The notes under the pieces: model-generated | The model's input: only the letters and a program-made list of their open reading frames with translations | Told to the model about the DNA's origin: nothing | Databases searched by the model: none | From: Gammaproteobacteria bacterium | Lineage (GTDB): Bacteria; Pseudomonadota; Gammaproteobacteria; QOAV01 | DNA length: 5,274 nt | Direction: 5' to 3' | Assembly (NCBI GenBank): GCA_003972845.1 | Contig: QOAV01000014.1 | Location: forward strand, 1-5,274 | Program-made: the position numbers and the translations under genes | Shown here: positions 4,990 through 5,274 of the stretch, in pieces | Layout of the letters: every line of letters starts with the position of its first letter | Numbering within the stretch: position 1 is the stretch's first letter

Positions 4990-5274
4990 AGGCGCTGGAC
5001 GCGGCCAGGGAGGCCGATCCGGGCTGGTATCAGCAGGAGACGGTGCTGGGCGGCGTCTGCTACGTGGACCTCTGCGCCGGCGATCTGGCGGGGGTGCGGG
5101 CCAAGCTCCCCTACTTCCAGGAACTGGGGCTGACCTACCTGCACCTGATGCCCCTCTTCAAGACGCCGCCCGGGGACAACGACGGCGGCTACGCGGTCAG
5201 CGACTACCGCCAGGTGGACCCGCGCCTGGGGAGCATGGACGATCTGCGCGCCCTGGCCGCGTGTGGCGAAGAAC
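4983..5274 (+). CDS. Amylosucrase (GH13), internal fragment without start or end
   Basis: Amylosucrase makes an alpha-1,4-glucan from sucrose, releasing fructose. The frame beginning DLKALDAAREADPGW runs open to the window end (97 codons). It shows VGGVCYVDL-like sequence (here LGGVCYVDL), the barrel segment LGLTYLHLMPLF (about 48-59) and DNDGGYAVSDYRQVDPRLG (about 65-83), a conserved region early in the (beta/alpha)8 barrel. These fit a position shortly after the N-terminal domain of a protein that is usually about 640 residues; the catalytic Asp and Glu would lie beyond the window. There is no start codon or ribosome site, and the upstream side is a different gene in another frame, so this is a cut piece. 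GC is about 70% over 5041-5220 against about 62% over 4801-4980 by hand count. The last residues (CGEE) deviate from what I expect of the family. Confidence 0.8.

Overview
The window looks like a piece of a sulfur-oxidising proteobacterium, most likely a gammaproteobacterium. This is judged from the type of sox genes, a YigB-like phosphatase and moderate GC content; no marker gene is present to fix the taxon. Nearly everything is bacterial chromosome of ordinary density, with one abrupt change of content near the right end.

Layout, left to right. Positions 1-153 hold three tandem copies of a 51-bp unit in which almost every base can sit in one of two hairpins. A hairpin at 153-177 and a strong bidirectional intrinsic terminator at 199-222 follow. 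From 2447 down to 244, on the minus strand, lies a compact operon soxX-soxY-soxZ-soxA. It encodes the monoheme cytochrome SoxX, the Tat-exported sulfur carrier SoxY, its partner SoxZ, and a SoxA with a single heme site. Together SoxXA attaches thiosulfate to the C-terminal cysteine of SoxY in SoxYZ, in the periplasm. SoxB, SoxCD, SoxK and SoxL are not in the window, and the terminator right after soxA means soxB is not the next gene of this transcript.

A 258-bp AT-rich gap (2448-2705) separates soxX from an upstream gene on the same strand. It holds a plausible sigma-70 promoter and three TGTC words spaced exactly 10 bp apart. The upstream gene (3872 to 2706, minus) is a 12-TM major facilitator transporter of unknown substrate. 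A 140-bp element with terminal inverted repeats (3875-4014) sits immediately against its start codon and appears to supply its ribosome binding site.

Divergent from it is a HAD-IA phosphatase of the YigB type (4085-4783, plus). It may be read from a leaderless mRNA, since TATAAT lies 7 bases before the ATG. It overlaps by one base the start of a NnrU / isoprenylcysteine methyltransferase-like membrane protein. That protein is cut after 68 residues: at about 4983 the sequence switches, in another frame, to the interior of an amylosucrase (GH13) gene that runs to the window end. This join has the look of an assembly or amplification chimera, or of a recent deletion or recombination, and everything right of it should be treated as possibly foreign to the rest.

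I see no CRISPR array, tRNA, rRNA, integrase or transposase gene, and no convincing new multi-gene system. The most unusual items are the hairpin repeat array, the terminal-inverted-repeat element at the transporter start, and the broken junction.
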